The translations under genes were made by a program, and so were the position numbers. A stretch of 64,000 bases of DNA from Chloroflexota bacterium (GTDB lineage Bacteria; Chloroflexota; Dehalococcoidia; Bin125), in NCBI GenBank assembly GCA_009838915.1, contig VXQT01000013.1, forward strand, positions 251,161-315,160, read 5' to 3'. Below are positions 15,990 to 25,023 of the stretch, in pieces. Within the stretch, counting starts at the first letter, position 1; each line of letters starts with the position of its first letter. The notes under the pieces are model-generated. The model had not been told where the DNA came from. It saw only the letters and a program-made list of their open reading frames with translations, and did no database searches.

Positions 15990-18348
15990 CGTCCTCCTCT
16001 TGATCGCTATTGCTGGAGGTTTGTTTTCGCTCGGCGAAACTGGCCGCCCCGCGACGGCGTCACACAACCCACAGCTTGTCATCAGTGAGGTCTATCCCAA
16101 TGCACTCGGCTCCGGCTCACCGCTCGAGACGAGCGAGTGGGTCGAAGTCCAAAACCTGGAGACCCACGGAGTCAGCCTGTCCGGCTGGATGATCGAAGAT
16201 GCTCAGGCCGTTGCCGCGTTGCCCGACATCCGTCTTCCGCCTCGTTCCGCGGTACTGATAGTTGGGCGGGCCAACGCGATTTCGGTATCCGCGTCGAATA
16301 CGTTGATCGTGCTCGACAGTGCAGCGATTGGCACCGGACTGCGCAACCGCGGTGACCGCGTCGCGCTGATCGATCCTCAGGGCGTCCGCCATGACGCGGT
16401 GAGTTGGGGCGATGTGCGGAGCCCTCGATTCATGGAGCCGCCCGAGTCGGGCGAGTCGATTGTCCGCACTGCAAGCGGTCATCAGCGGATCTCCGACGAG
16501 GCATCGCCTTGGCTTGTCCCGGAAGCGCTGGCCGCACAGTCCGATCATCACGGGCATCCCCGGCCCGACACTCGAATGCGCATTGTCGGCGCTTCCTTGA
16601 AACATCAGGACGAACAGGAGGAGACTGTCACCATTCGCAACATCGGACGCGAATCGCTGTTGACGATCAACTGGTCGCTGACGATCGGTAGATCATCAGT
16701 CACAGTGCGATCGGTGTTGATTCGACCCGGCGACACATACCAAGTCCGAGGGAGCGATGGAGCACTCGGTTCCGGTTTGCGACGCGCGGGCGGGCGCCTG
16801 GTGCTCCGCGATCAGTACGGCAACTGGCTCGCCACGGCGAGCTGGGGCGACGACCACACGTTCCACCGGCAGGCGTCGCCCGACGAGGGACAAGACATCC
16901 TGTTCAATCCGCGCGCGAGGACGCATCCTCGGATTCCCTGGTATGACTCCTGGTCGGGCGGGAACAACTTCCAGGTCTCGGCCCTTCGCAGCGCGGTCTG
17001 CGACGGCTGCCACTCCTCCATTGCGAGGCGGCTGGAATACGAGCGACCCAGGCCGACCACCGGCAACGCTGTCCAACAGAATGACCAGGACCTCTGGATC
17101 AGCGAGGTCTACCCGAATGCGGGGCAGGGCCGAAACGATGCGTCCTACGAGTGGTTCGAGCTGACCAGTCGGAGCGACACGACCATCGACCTGAACGGAT
17201 GGACCATCCAGGACAACACGTCGAGCGACCCCCTCGACGGACTTGTGGTTGCGCCTCACACCTCAGTCGTCATTGCGGTCGACTCCGACGCCGATCTGCA
17301 AGTGGATCTCCACATCAGCGACGACCGCATAGGTAACGGCCTGGCCAACGCGGGCGATCGCCTTGAACTCGTTGATCCCGACGGGCACGTTGTCAGCGAC
17401 ATCAGCTGGGGCAACGACCGCACGCACAACAGCACAGACGCTCCCGACGAAGGGAAATCGATTCATCGGGCCCAGCCGGACGGGCCTCCGAAAATCGGCA
17501 CGCCTAACCCGGGCGAGCTCGCGACTGCAAGTCAGGAGGCGCCAGCCGAAGAAGAGGAAGACTCCACGACTGCGACCGCAGCCGAGAGCAAGCCCGAGAC
17601 TGCAGAATCCGCCCCTGAATCCGAAACGCCAACCCCGGCGGCGGCGTCTGCCGCGTTTGCCGCAGTCCAGATCACCGAGATTCTGCCGGCCCCGCAGTCC
17701 GGTCAGCCGGAGTGGATCGAACTGCTCAATGTCTCCGATCACCCCATCGACCTGAGTGGTTGGTCAATCGGCGACCTTGGCGGTCGCACCGAACTATCCG
17801 GAGTCGTTCCACCCGGCGGGCGATTGGTGATTGCTACCCAGGTCTTCGAGTCGGACGGCGCGATCCTGGTGGTCGAGCGCATCGGCAACGGACTCAACAA
17901 TGATGCCGACACCATCTTCATGTATGCCCCGGACGGCCGCGAGGTGGACCGAGTCACGTATGGCATGGACGAGTTGCCTGCGCCAGGATCCGGCCTCTCG
18001 CTCGCGCTCGATCCCGCGCGCTGGGTGGTGACTGCCAGGCCATCGCCTGGTTCAGACGATGTCGTGCCTCTGCTTGGCGATGCGTTCCAGGGTGCGGTAA
18101 TCAAGGAGCCGATCTCCGACCAAGGCCGATTGCCGGTCGTACAGGCGGAGCCCGAGGACGGTGTCAATGCGTGGATGATCGTCAGCTTCGCCTTGATTGG
18201 CGTGATTCTGACGCTGTCACTTCGCCGTTGGCAGCCAGGTCCCGTTCCTCAGGAACCCCAGACCGAAGCGGCGCGATTTCAGGGCTCGCCTCAGACTGCC
18301 GAAGCCGAGCTGGAGAGCCTGCCCGATACAGAGGACCGGCGCGAGTGA
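15943..18348 (+). CDS. Membrane-anchored surface protein with repeated lamin-tail (LTD) domains
   Basis: 801 residues from TTG 15943; this start gives a good signal peptide (KNRR, then a hydrophobic core to about 31, Ala-rich cleavage zone near 39). LTD-type modules start near residues 45 (LVISEVYPNALG), 383 (LWISEVYPNAGQG) and 575 (VQITEILPAPQSG), each with W-x-E and DLSGW/DLNGW-like signatures. A more divergent copy covers about 210-310. A Glu/Thr/Pro-rich linker (about 520-570) precedes the last module. A C-terminal membrane helix (about 743-760) and a short basic tail leave the modules outside the cell. LTDs are common on secreted bacterial proteins, often nucleases, but no catalytic domain is visible. 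Overlaps rluB by GTGA. Confidence 0.85.
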   Translation: MKNRRQSAAGLRFSLSVLLLIAIAGGLFSLGETGRPATASHNPQLVISEVYPNALGSGSPLETSEWVEVQNLETHGVSLSGWMIEDAQAVAALPDIRLPPRSAVLIVGRANAISVSASNTLIVLDSAAIGTGLRNRGDRVALIDPQGVRHDAVSWGDVRSPRFMEPPESGESIVRTASGHQRISDEASPWLVPEALAAQSDHHGHPRPDTRMRIVGASLKHQDEQEETVTIRNIGRESLLTINWSLTIGRSSVTVRSVLIRPGDTYQVRGSDGALGSGLRRAGGRLVLRDQYGNWLATASWGDDHTFHRQASPDEGQDILFNPRARTHPRIPWYDSWSGGNNFQVSALRSAVCDGCHSSIARRLEYERPRPTTGNAVQQNDQDLWISEVYPNAGQGRNDASYEWFELTSRSDTTIDLNGWTIQDNTSSDPLDGLVVAPHTSVVIAVDSDADLQVDLHISDDRIGNGLANAGDRLELVDPDGHVVSDISWGNDRTHNSTDAPDEGKSIHRAQPDGPPKIGTPNPGELATASQEAPAEEEEDSTTATAAESKPETAESAPESETPTPAAASAAFAAVQITEILPAPQSGQPEWIELLNVSDHPIDLSGWSIGDLGGRTELSGVVPPGGRLVIATQVFESDGAILVVERIGNGLNNDADTIFMYAPDGREVDRVTYGMDELPAPGSGLSLALDPARWVVTARPSPGSDDVVPLLGDAFQGAVIKEPISDQGRLPVVQAEPEDGVNAWMIVSFALIGVILTLSLRRWQPGPVPQEPQTEAARFQGSPQTAEAELESLPDTEDRRE

Positions 18349-19124
18349 CGGACGCCCACCGAATCCGGATCGCTGTCGCGATTGCGCGCAGCGGCCGCAC
18401 ATCGCGCCGAGGTGCAGAGAGCTTGATCCGCGATGGCCGCGTCTCCGTGGACGGGGAGCGGGTTGCCGACTTCTCTCTGCGGGTCGACCCCGACCAACAT
18501 CAGATTACGATCGATGGCACACCGCTTCCGAAGACTGAACCGCTGCGCTACTACGCGTTGAACAAACCCCGAGGTGTGCTGTCCAGCGCGCGCGATGAAC
18601 GAGGGCGTACCACAGTGGTTGACCTGCTTCCTCAGCATGCCCCGCGTTGTGTCCCCGTTGGCCGCCTGGACCTCGACAGCGAAGGCCTGATGCTGCTGAC
18701 CAATGACGGCCCACTCGTCAGAGGTCTGCTGCACCCGTCCAGCGAGGTCCAGCGCGTATACCTCGTAGAGGTCGTGGGCGCGCCGACCAACGACCAACTC
18801 GATCGGATCAATGACGGAATCGTGGATGACGGCGAGCGGCTGCAGGCGAAGCCTGCGCGATCGCGACGGCCGGGCCGCAGGCTCCGTTCCGGACGTGAAA
18901 CCTCCTGGCTCACGCTCACACTGCACACCGGCCGCAAGCGCGAGGTCCGGCGCCTGTGCGAGGCGATCGATCATCACGTTGTCACCCTGCGGCGCGTGCG
19001 TTTCGGACCGCTCTTGCTCAGGGACCTTGCAAGTGGAGTAGTGCGACCGCTGAGCCGGCGCGAGATTCGCATGTTGCGTCGCGCGGCCGGAATTGGAAGC
19101 GACTCCTCGGAGCGCGAACCATAA
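18345..19124 (+). CDS. rluB: 23S rRNA pseudouridine synthase, RluB/RsuA family
   Basis: Isomerises a specific uridine in rRNA. 259 residues: an N-terminal S4 RNA-binding domain (about 4-50, AIARSGRTSRRGAESLIRDG), then the catalytic domain with the hallmark VGRLDLDSEGLMLLTNDG holding the catalytic Asp, YLVEV and GRKREVRRLCEAIDHHVVTLRRVRFG. The GTG start overlaps the TGA of the upstream surface-protein gene; a longer in-frame reading would run 58 codons into that gene and is not supported. The order rluB, cmk, plsC, ispH resembles the scpB-rluB-cmk-plsC-ispH/rpsA string seen in many bacteria, without scpAB. Confidence 0.94.
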   Translation: MTDAHRIRIAVAIARSGRTSRRGAESLIRDGRVSVDGERVADFSLRVDPDQHQITIDGTPLPKTEPLRYYALNKPRGVLSSARDERGRTTVVDLLPQHAPRCVPVGRLDLDSEGLMLLTNDGPLVRGLLHPSSEVQRVYLVEVVGAPTNDQLDRINDGIVDDGERLQAKPARSRRPGRRLRSGRETSWLTLTLHTGRKREVRRLCEAIDHHVVTLRRVRFGPLLLRDLASGVVRPLSRREIRMLRRAAGIGSDSSEREP

Positions 19125-19136
19125 CTGGTCCGCCAT

Positions 19137-19142
19137 TACCAT
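19137..19142 (+). promoter_or_regulatory. -10 element placed for a leaderless cmk transcript
   Basis: TACCAT ends 6 bases before ATG 19149. No Shine-Dalgarno sequence is seen in the 24-base spacer after rluB. No consensus -35. Confidence 0.4.
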
Positions 19143-19148
19143 GGCCCC

Positions 19149-19889
19149 ATGACAGATGCCTCTGAGTCCGGATGTGAACGCTGCATCGTTGCGATCGACG
19201 GACCCGTTGCCTCAGGCAAAACTGTGGTCGGCCGAGCCCTGGCACAACGCCTCGGCTGGCGACTGTTCGACACCGGCATCATGTACCGCGCCGCCGCCTG
19301 GCAGGTGCTTCAGAACAAGGTTCCGCTCGACGAAGATGAGAGCGTCGCCGAACTCATCCGCGACTCCAGATTCGAACTGCGCGATGCCCCTGGACGGGAC
19401 TCGGTCGGCTTGGACGTATACGTCAACGGCAGGGATATCACGCCACACATCAGGGAGGCGGATGTGGAATCGACCGTAACGGTCGTGGCAGCCAACCGGC
19501 AGGTGCGGGAGATGATGGTCGCGCACCAGCAGAATCAGGCGTCCCGCGGATGCATGATTGTCGTGGGACGCGACATCGGCACGGTCGTGCTGCCTCACGC
19601 CCCGGTCAAGATCTTCCTCGACGCAAGCGAGGAAGTGCGAGCACGACGCCGAGCCGCCGAGCAGAACGCCGGTGCGGATGAAGAGTCCGTGCTCGTCGCC
19701 ACACGCCGTCGCGATGCCCGCGACCGGAGTCGTCGCGCTTCACCTCTCGTGGCCGCGAACGACGCGATCACCCTGGATACGTCCAATCTCACCCTCGAAG
19801 AGTCGATCGATACCGCCGAGCAAATCGTGAGACAGCGCATTCCCGACTTATCGGCGTCGAGCGACGCGGGTCCGGCGGAAAGTGGCTGA
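19149..19889 (+). CDS. cmk: Cytidylate kinase
   Basis: Phosphorylates CMP and dCMP with ATP. 246 residues, slightly longer than usual. Walker A is IDGPVASGKTVVGRAL (about 15-30); LFDTGIMYRAAA and GRDIGTVVLPHAPVKIFLDA are the other family signatures, followed by the Arg-rich lid RRRDARDRSRRASPL. The last 20 residues are Ser/Ala-rich and not conserved. Three bases separate it from plsC, so the two are co-transcribed. Confidence 0.96.
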   Translation: MTDASESGCERCIVAIDGPVASGKTVVGRALAQRLGWRLFDTGIMYRAAAWQVLQNKVPLDEDESVAELIRDSRFELRDAPGRDSVGLDVYVNGRDITPHIREADVESTVTVVAANRQVREMMVAHQQNQASRGCMIVVGRDIGTVVLPHAPVKIFLDASEEVRARRRAAEQNAGADEESVLVATRRRDARDRSRRASPLVAANDAITLDTSNLTLEESIDTAEQIVRQRIPDLSASSDAGPAESG

Positions 19890-19892
19890 GCC

Positions 19893-20720
19893 ATGCGACG
19901 CCGCGCCTACCGATGGACGACGCGACAACTCACCCGTCTGTTCTTTGGCGAGTACGAAGCGCTGGCCAACATTGGCATGACGGGAATGCCGAACGCCTCG
20001 CGGGTCTGGTTCCTGGTTGCAGGGTTCCTGGCCCGCCTGGCGTTTCTGCGCGTCGTCCGCTGCGAGTGGATCCACTTCCAGCGAATACCCAAGGGCGCTG
20101 TGATCATCGCTTCCAATCACGTCTCCTCGGCGGATCCGGCGATGATGGCATCGGCGATGTATCCTCGCTCTCCGCGTTACATGGCCAAAGTCGAGCTGTT
20201 TCAGAAGGAGCCGGTACTCGGCTACCTCTTTGCACTCTCGGGTGCGTTTCCCGTCCGTCGAGGCGCAGGTGATCGATTGGCGATTCGCGAGGCCGAACGC
20301 CTGCTCAACGAGGGCGCGGCGGTAGGCATGTTTCCCGAGGGTCACCGTTCCGACACCGGCGCAATGATGCAAGCACACTCCGGCACCGCGCTGCTCGCAT
20401 TGCGCTCACGAGCGCCCGTCGTCGCAGTCGGGATCACGGGTTCCGAGCGCATGCGAGCCGGGTGGCGGGCGTTGTTTGCCCGCACTCAGGTGCGGATGAC
20501 GGCTTCGCATCCCTTCGTAGTCCAACCTGCCGGCAGGCGGATCACGCGCGATGACATCGATCGGGCGCACACGACAATCATGCGCGCCATTGCCGAACAG
20601 CTACCCCCCGCGTATCGTGGCGTATATGCCCACTTGGTCGATGATGTCGACCAGCGAACTGATTCCGAGCCGACCGCGACGGAGACGCCGACGCCACAAG
20701 AGCCAGGAGCACGAACATGA
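19893..20720 (+). CDS. plsC: 1-acyl-sn-glycerol-3-phosphate acyltransferase (PlsC family)
   Basis: Second acylation step of phosphatidic acid synthesis at the inner membrane face. 275 residues with a hydrophobic segment at about 38-54. The acyltransferase signatures are NHVSSADP (HX4D) near residue 71 and FPEGHRS near 149. The C-terminal 30 residues are acidic and Thr/Pro-rich with no conservation. Its stop overlaps the ispH start (ATGA). A lyso-PA acyltransferase fits best; related enzymes acylate other lysolipids. Confidence 0.9.
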   Translation: MRRRAYRWTTRQLTRLFFGEYEALANIGMTGMPNASRVWFLVAGFLARLAFLRVVRCEWIHFQRIPKGAVIIASNHVSSADPAMMASAMYPRSPRYMAKVELFQKEPVLGYLFALSGAFPVRRGAGDRLAIREAERLLNEGAAVGMFPEGHRSDTGAMMQAHSGTALLALRSRAPVVAVGITGSERMRAGWRALFARTQVRMTASHPFVVQPAGRRITRDDIDRAHTTIMRAIAEQLPPAYRGVYAHLVDDVDQRTDSEPTATETPTPQEPGART

Positions 20721-21592
20721 AGATTCACCGAGCCAGTGACATGGGCTTCTGCTTCGGAGTGCGTCGCGCCGTCGACATGATGAAAGAAGCGGCGGCCAAC
20801 GGCACCAAGGTCACGACGCTGGGACAGGTCGTGCACAATCCCCAGGTCGTTGCCGAACTGGAGAAGACCGGTATCACGGTCAAGGAGGACCGTTCGGCGA
20901 TCGGGGTCGGTACTGAAACCGTCGCCATCACCGCGCACGGCGTTGGCGAGACTGTGGTACGGGACATCGAGGCTCGCGGGCTGCAAGTGATTGATACCAC
21001 CTGCCAGTTCGTCTCCCGCTCGCAACGCGCCGCGCGCAACCTCGCGGAGCGTGGATTCACAGTAATCATCTTTGGCGATCCCACTCACCCGGAGGTGAAG
21101 GGAGTGCTCGGCTGGTGCCGAGGCCGAGGTGTGGTGATCCAGAACGAATCGCTCGATGACCTGCCCGACTACCTGCCCGCCAAGGTCGGTGTCATCTCGC
21201 AGACCACGCACACCCCCGAGCGCTTCGCAGTGTTCGTCGCCAATCTCATGCGCGCGCGCATCGATCAGATCACCGAGATTCGCGTCGTCAACGTTCTCTG
21301 CAACGCGACCACTGCACAGCAGGCGGCCACCAGAGACCTGGCCGAGGATGTCGACCTGATGATCGTGGTCGGCGGACACAACTCCGCCAACACGCGTCAC
21401 CTGGCCGAACTCTCACGGGCCAACGGTATTGAGACCTATCACGTCGAGACCGCAGAAGAACTCGAGTCCCAGTGGTTCGAAGGACACGACGATGTCGGCG
21501 TCACGGCCGGCGCGTCGACTCCTGACTTCTCAATCGACGCCGTCGTCGCTCGAATCGAAGAGATCGACCAACTGGCCTCCGCGACGGCCTGA
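20717..21592 (+). CDS. ispH: 4-hydroxy-3-methylbut-2-enyl diphosphate reductase (LytB/IspH)
   Basis: Last step of the MEP isoprenoid pathway, an Fe-S enzyme producing IPP and DMAPP. 291 residues. The three cluster ligands are Cys12 (MGFCFGV), Cys96 (DTTCQFV) and Cys195 (VLCNATT). HGVG near 74 and GDPTHPEVKG near 120 are also in place. Follows plsC with an ATGA overlap and is 20 bases before the DUF512 gene. The pathway for quinone and undecaprenyl precursors is therefore MEP in this organism. Confidence 0.97.
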   Translation: MKIHRASDMGFCFGVRRAVDMMKEAAANGTKVTTLGQVVHNPQVVAELEKTGITVKEDRSAIGVGTETVAITAHGVGETVVRDIEARGLQVIDTTCQFVSRSQRAARNLAERGFTVIIFGDPTHPEVKGVLGWCRGRGVVIQNESLDDLPDYLPAKVGVISQTTHTPERFAVFVANLMRARIDQITEIRVVNVLCNATTAQQAATRDLAEDVDLMIVVGGHNSANTRHLAELSRANGIETYHVETAEELESQWFEGHDDVGVTAGASTPDFSIDAVVARIEEIDQLASATA

Positions 21593-21612
21593 CTCGGATC
21601 GCACGGTTTCCG

Positions 21613-23034
21613 ATGCCCCGACCGCGCCGCTCCACCGTCCCTGCCGGCGCGATCCGCGCCATCGAACCGGACTCGCTGGCCAACGAAGCCGGTCTGCTTC
21701 CGGGTGACCAGGTCCTGGCAGTCAACGGTCAGCCGATTCGGGACCCGATTGACTACCGTTTCCAGACCACTGAACAACTCGTCGAACTCGAAGTTATCCA
21801 TGCCGGAGAAGCGGGCTTCGTCGACATTGAGAAACCGGTCGACGAACCGCTCGGCATCGAATTCGAAGACGACGCGTTCGACGGTACGCGCATCTGCAAC
21901 AACAAGTGCTTCTTCTGCTTTCTCAAGGGTCTGCCCAAGGGGTTGCGGCGTCCCCTGTACATCAAAGACGACGACTACCGGCTCTCCTTCCTGCACGGCA
22001 ACTTTGTCACCCTGACCAATCTCTCCGAAGACGACTGGCAGCGGCTTGAGGAGCAACGACTGAGCCCGCTGCACATCAGTGTGCACGCAACCGACCTGCA
22101 ATTGCGGCGCAGCTTGCTGGGCAATCGAACCGCGCCCGACATCCTGGAGCAACTCAAACGGCTCGCGGACATGAACATCGAAGCGCACACGCAGGTGGTG
22201 CTCTGCCCCGGCGTGAATGACGGCACCGCACTCGACCGGACGGTCTCCGACCTGCTCAGTCACGACAATGTGGTCTCAATCGGCGTCGTACCGGTCGGCT
22301 CGTCAATGGAGGGAGAGGCGCGCATCGGTGAACCCGGCATGAGAGCGCACAGCCCCGTCGAAGCAATGCAGGTGGTCCGCCAACTGCGACGATGGCAACG
22401 GGTCGCCCGCGAGCAACGTGACGCCTCCGTGGTGTTCCCCAGCGACGAGTTCTATCTCACTGCCGGCGCGCAGATTCCCTCCACCGGGCGCTACGACGGA
22501 TTCCCGCAGTGGGAAAACGGCATCGGCATGACACGCACATTGATCGACGACTGGACGAAGACCCGCCGCAGGCTGCGCAGCGGGCGTCTCAACGTCCCGC
22601 CTACCGACGCGCTGCTCGCCTGCGGCACGCTGATCGCGCCGACACTGCGGCGGCTGTGCGAAGAAGCCTCGCAGCTCAGCGGATGCCGCATATCGGTTGC
22701 TCCGATCGAGAACACGCTCTTCGGCTCTCGGGTCAATGTCAGCGGCCTCATTCCGGGCGGCGACTTCGCCGCCGCGCTGGGGAGCAATGACCTCCCTGAG
22801 CGGGTGTTTCTGCCGCGCGCCTCACTCGACTACTTCGGCAACAAGTTCCTCGATGATGTCACGCCTGCCGAGTTGGAGGCGCGACTGAACCGTCCCCTGA
22901 CCTTTGTCTACTCCATGTCGGAGCTCCTAGAGTCGATCAAAGAGGGCGCCGAGCAGGATGGCCGAGATGGCAGGCAACCGCGGCCCAATCTGCGTTCCAA
23001 CGGTCGAAGTTGGACGACGCCCGAGGCGGGGTAG
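21613..23034 (+). CDS. PDZ / radical-SAM / DUF512 protein
   Basis: 473 residues with an unusual domain chain. A PDZ-like fold fills about residues 10-75 (AGLLPGDQVLAVNGQPIRDPIDYRF). A radical-SAM-like region follows, with CNNKCFFCFLKGLPKGLRRPLYIKDDDYRLSFL around 96-130; its C-x3-C-x2-C triad is the expected Fe-S site. The rest matches DUF512 (SPLHISVHATDLQLRRSLLGN, CPGVNDG, then FPSDEFYLTAGAQIPS). The family is widespread in Firmicutes, Chloroflexota and cyanobacteria; its function is unknown to me. Followed by glmS after 14 bases. Confidence 0.9.
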   Translation: MPRPRRSTVPAGAIRAIEPDSLANEAGLLPGDQVLAVNGQPIRDPIDYRFQTTEQLVELEVIHAGEAGFVDIEKPVDEPLGIEFEDDAFDGTRICNNKCFFCFLKGLPKGLRRPLYIKDDDYRLSFLHGNFVTLTNLSEDDWQRLEEQRLSPLHISVHATDLQLRRSLLGNRTAPDILEQLKRLADMNIEAHTQVVLCPGVNDGTALDRTVSDLLSHDNVVSIGVVPVGSSMEGEARIGEPGMRAHSPVEAMQVVRQLRRWQRVAREQRDASVVFPSDEFYLTAGAQIPSTGRYDGFPQWENGIGMTRTLIDDWTKTRRRLRSGRLNVPPTDALLACGTLIAPTLRRLCEEASQLSGCRISVAPIENTLFGSRVNVSGLIPGGDFAAALGSNDLPERVFLPRASLDYFGNKFLDDVTPAELEARLNRPLTFVYSMSELLESIKEGAEQDGRDGRQPRPNLRSNGRSWTTPEAG

Positions 23035-23048
23035 AGGCAGGGCGTTCC

Positions 23049-24905
23049 ATGTGCGGCATCGTCGGCTATGTCGGCCAGCAGTCAGCCGGACCCATCCTGT
23101 TGGAAGGGTTGCAACGGCTTGAATACCGGGGATATGACTCCTCTGGCATCGCGGTCCTCGACCGCGACGGCGCGCTGTCGGTGCTCAAGCGGCAGGGCAA
23201 ACTGCGCGATCTTGAGGCAGCGATCGGCGTCATGCCGCCGGGCGCCGCCGGGATTGGACACACGCGCTGGGCTACCCACGGCACGCCATCCGATCGCAAT
23301 GCCCATCCACACGCGTCGAGTTCCGGTGACGTCGTTGTCGTGCACAACGGCATCGTCGAGAACTACCGCAGCCTCAAGGCTCTACTGGACGCGGCGAAGC
23401 CGGAGCGCGCCCGAAGCTGGCAATCCGAGACCGATACGGAAGTGATTCCCGAGCTGATCGCCCGTGAACTCAATCAAGGGCGTTCATTCGTGGAGGCCAT
23501 GCGCGCCTGCCTCGGCCTCCTACACGGAGCAAGTGCAATCGCTGCATTCCACCGCGCCGATCCCTCGCGAATCTACGCGGCGCGCAAGGGATCTGCCGGC
23601 GGCATCGTGATCGGCTACGGGGACGGCGAGATGTACCTGGCCAGCGATCTTCCCGCACTGCTGCCCCATACGGCGACGGTGTATCACCTGGAAGACGGCG
23701 AGATCGCAGTGGTCGATTCCCAGGGCGCGGTCGTACATCGGGTGAACCAGCCGCCGCTCCGTCCCGTGTCGCGACAGGTCGATCTCGATCCGGTTGCCGT
23801 TGCGCGCGGTCCGTATCGCCACTTCATGCTCAAAGAGATTCACGAGCAGCCGCGCGCACTGTCCGACACAATCCGCGGACGCGCGCGACTCGATCCGCCA
23901 AGTGCTCTGGCGGATGAGTTCGAGCTCTCTGACGACCAGTTGCGCTCAGTCGAGCGGGTGCTCGTCATTGGCATGGGAACATCGCTGCACGCAGCCATGA
24001 TCGGACGCTGGTGGATCGAACAGATTGCGGGCATCCCGGCCGACTTTGACAACGCCTCGGAGTTTCGCTTTCGCGCGCCGGTGATCGGTCCTTCCCCTCT
24101 CGTCGTCTCGGTGACGCAGTCGGGCGAGACCATCGACACCCTCGGCGCGATGGACCACGTGCGCGACCGCTGGGGCGCGCCTCAGATTGTGATCACGAAC
24201 GTCGAGGGATCGGAAGCGACGCGAAAGGCGGACGCCTCGATCCTGCTGCGTTGCGGCCCTGAGGTCGGCGTCGCTTCGACCAAGACCTTCGTCGGATCGC
24301 TCGCGGCCCTGTACCTGCTGGCCTGCCGCATCGGCCGCGCTCGCGGCGTGCTCGACGACGGCGAACTCACCGAACGGCTTGAGCAGTTGCTCACTGCGCC
24401 GTCACTGGTCGAACGCGGACTTGAGCTCTCAAAGCGGTGCAAGGAGATCGCCAGCTCCTACACCGGCGCCGCCAACTTCCTCGTGCTGGGACGTGGAATC
24501 GAGCACCCGATCGCGATGGAGGCGGCGCTCAAGTGCAAGGAGATCTCCTACGTTCATGCCGAGGGCTACGCCGCCGGCGAAATGAAGCATGGGCCGATCG
24601 CACTACTGGACCAGCAGTTTCCCGTGATTGCGCTGGCTACCCGCGGTCCGCTGTTCGACAAGATGATGTCGGCGATTCAGCAAGTCAGCGCGCGGCAGGC
24701 GCCGGTTATTGCCATCGGCGATGAAGGCGACGCCGAACTCGCGGAACTCGCCGACCACTACATCGGCGTACCGCCCGCAAACGATCTGCTCACGCCGTTC
24801 GCCCTGACGCCGGTGATTCAGCTCCTCGCCTATCACATCGCCCTGGCTCGCGGGTTGGATATCGATCAGCCCCGGAACCTGGCCAAGACCGTCACAGTCG
24901 AGTGA
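23049..24905 (+). CDS. glmS: Glutamine-fructose-6-phosphate aminotransferase (isomerizing)
   Basis: Makes glucosamine-6-phosphate, the first committed step to UDP-GlcNAc. 618 residues. The start is fixed by the N-terminal nucleophile: MCGIVGYVG, with Cys2 exposed after Met removal. The glutaminase half has HTRWATHGTPSDRNAHPH and HNGIVENY. Two SIS sugar-isomerase domains cover about 290-610 (VTQSGETIDTLGA, ASTKTFVGSLAAL, LGRGIEHPIAMEAALKCKEISY) and the C-terminus ends NLAKTVTVE as usual. No glmS ribozyme can precede it: the upstream gene ends 14 bases before the ATG. Works with GlmU in this window. Confidence 0.98.
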   Translation: MCGIVGYVGQQSAGPILLEGLQRLEYRGYDSSGIAVLDRDGALSVLKRQGKLRDLEAAIGVMPPGAAGIGHTRWATHGTPSDRNAHPHASSSGDVVVVHNGIVENYRSLKALLDAAKPERARSWQSETDTEVIPELIARELNQGRSFVEAMRACLGLLHGASAIAAFHRADPSRIYAARKGSAGGIVIGYGDGEMYLASDLPALLPHTATVYHLEDGEIAVVDSQGAVVHRVNQPPLRPVSRQVDLDPVAVARGPYRHFMLKEIHEQPRALSDTIRGRARLDPPSALADEFELSDDQLRSVERVLVIGMGTSLHAAMIGRWWIEQIAGIPADFDNASEFRFRAPVIGPSPLVVSVTQSGETIDTLGAMDHVRDRWGAPQIVITNVEGSEATRKADASILLRCGPEVGVASTKTFVGSLAALYLLACRIGRARGVLDDGELTERLEQLLTAPSLVERGLELSKRCKEIASSYTGAANFLVLGRGIEHPIAMEAALKCKEISYVHAEGYAAGEMKHGPIALLDQQFPVIALATRGPLFDKMMSAIQQVSARQAPVIAIGDEGDAELAELADHYIGVPPANDLLTPFALTPVIQLLAYHIALARGLDIDQPRNLAKTVTVE

Positions 24906-24970
24906 CGCCGGTCAGTCGCAGCTCGAATCTTCGTCAGCCAGGCGACAATCGTGATTCCTTAGCGCGGTGA

Positions 24971-24976
24971 TATCCT
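24971..24976 (+). promoter_or_regulatory. Candidate -10 element for ppsA
   Basis: TATCCT in the context GATATCCT, the same octamer as upstream of the LLM gene at 61406. Start of transcription would be near 24983, giving a leader of about 40 bases with no clear ribosome binding site before ATG 25024. The rest of the 118-base spacer shows nothing else that I recognise. Confidence 0.35.
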
Positions 24977-25023
24977 GCCCCAGCGAGCCGACACCGTCGC
25001 AACCACACTCGCGGACAACCTCC

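Noticed and set aside
23035..23048. Possible glmS ribozyme before glmS
   Set aside because: Only 14 bases separate glmS from the previous gene, too short for the ribozyme.
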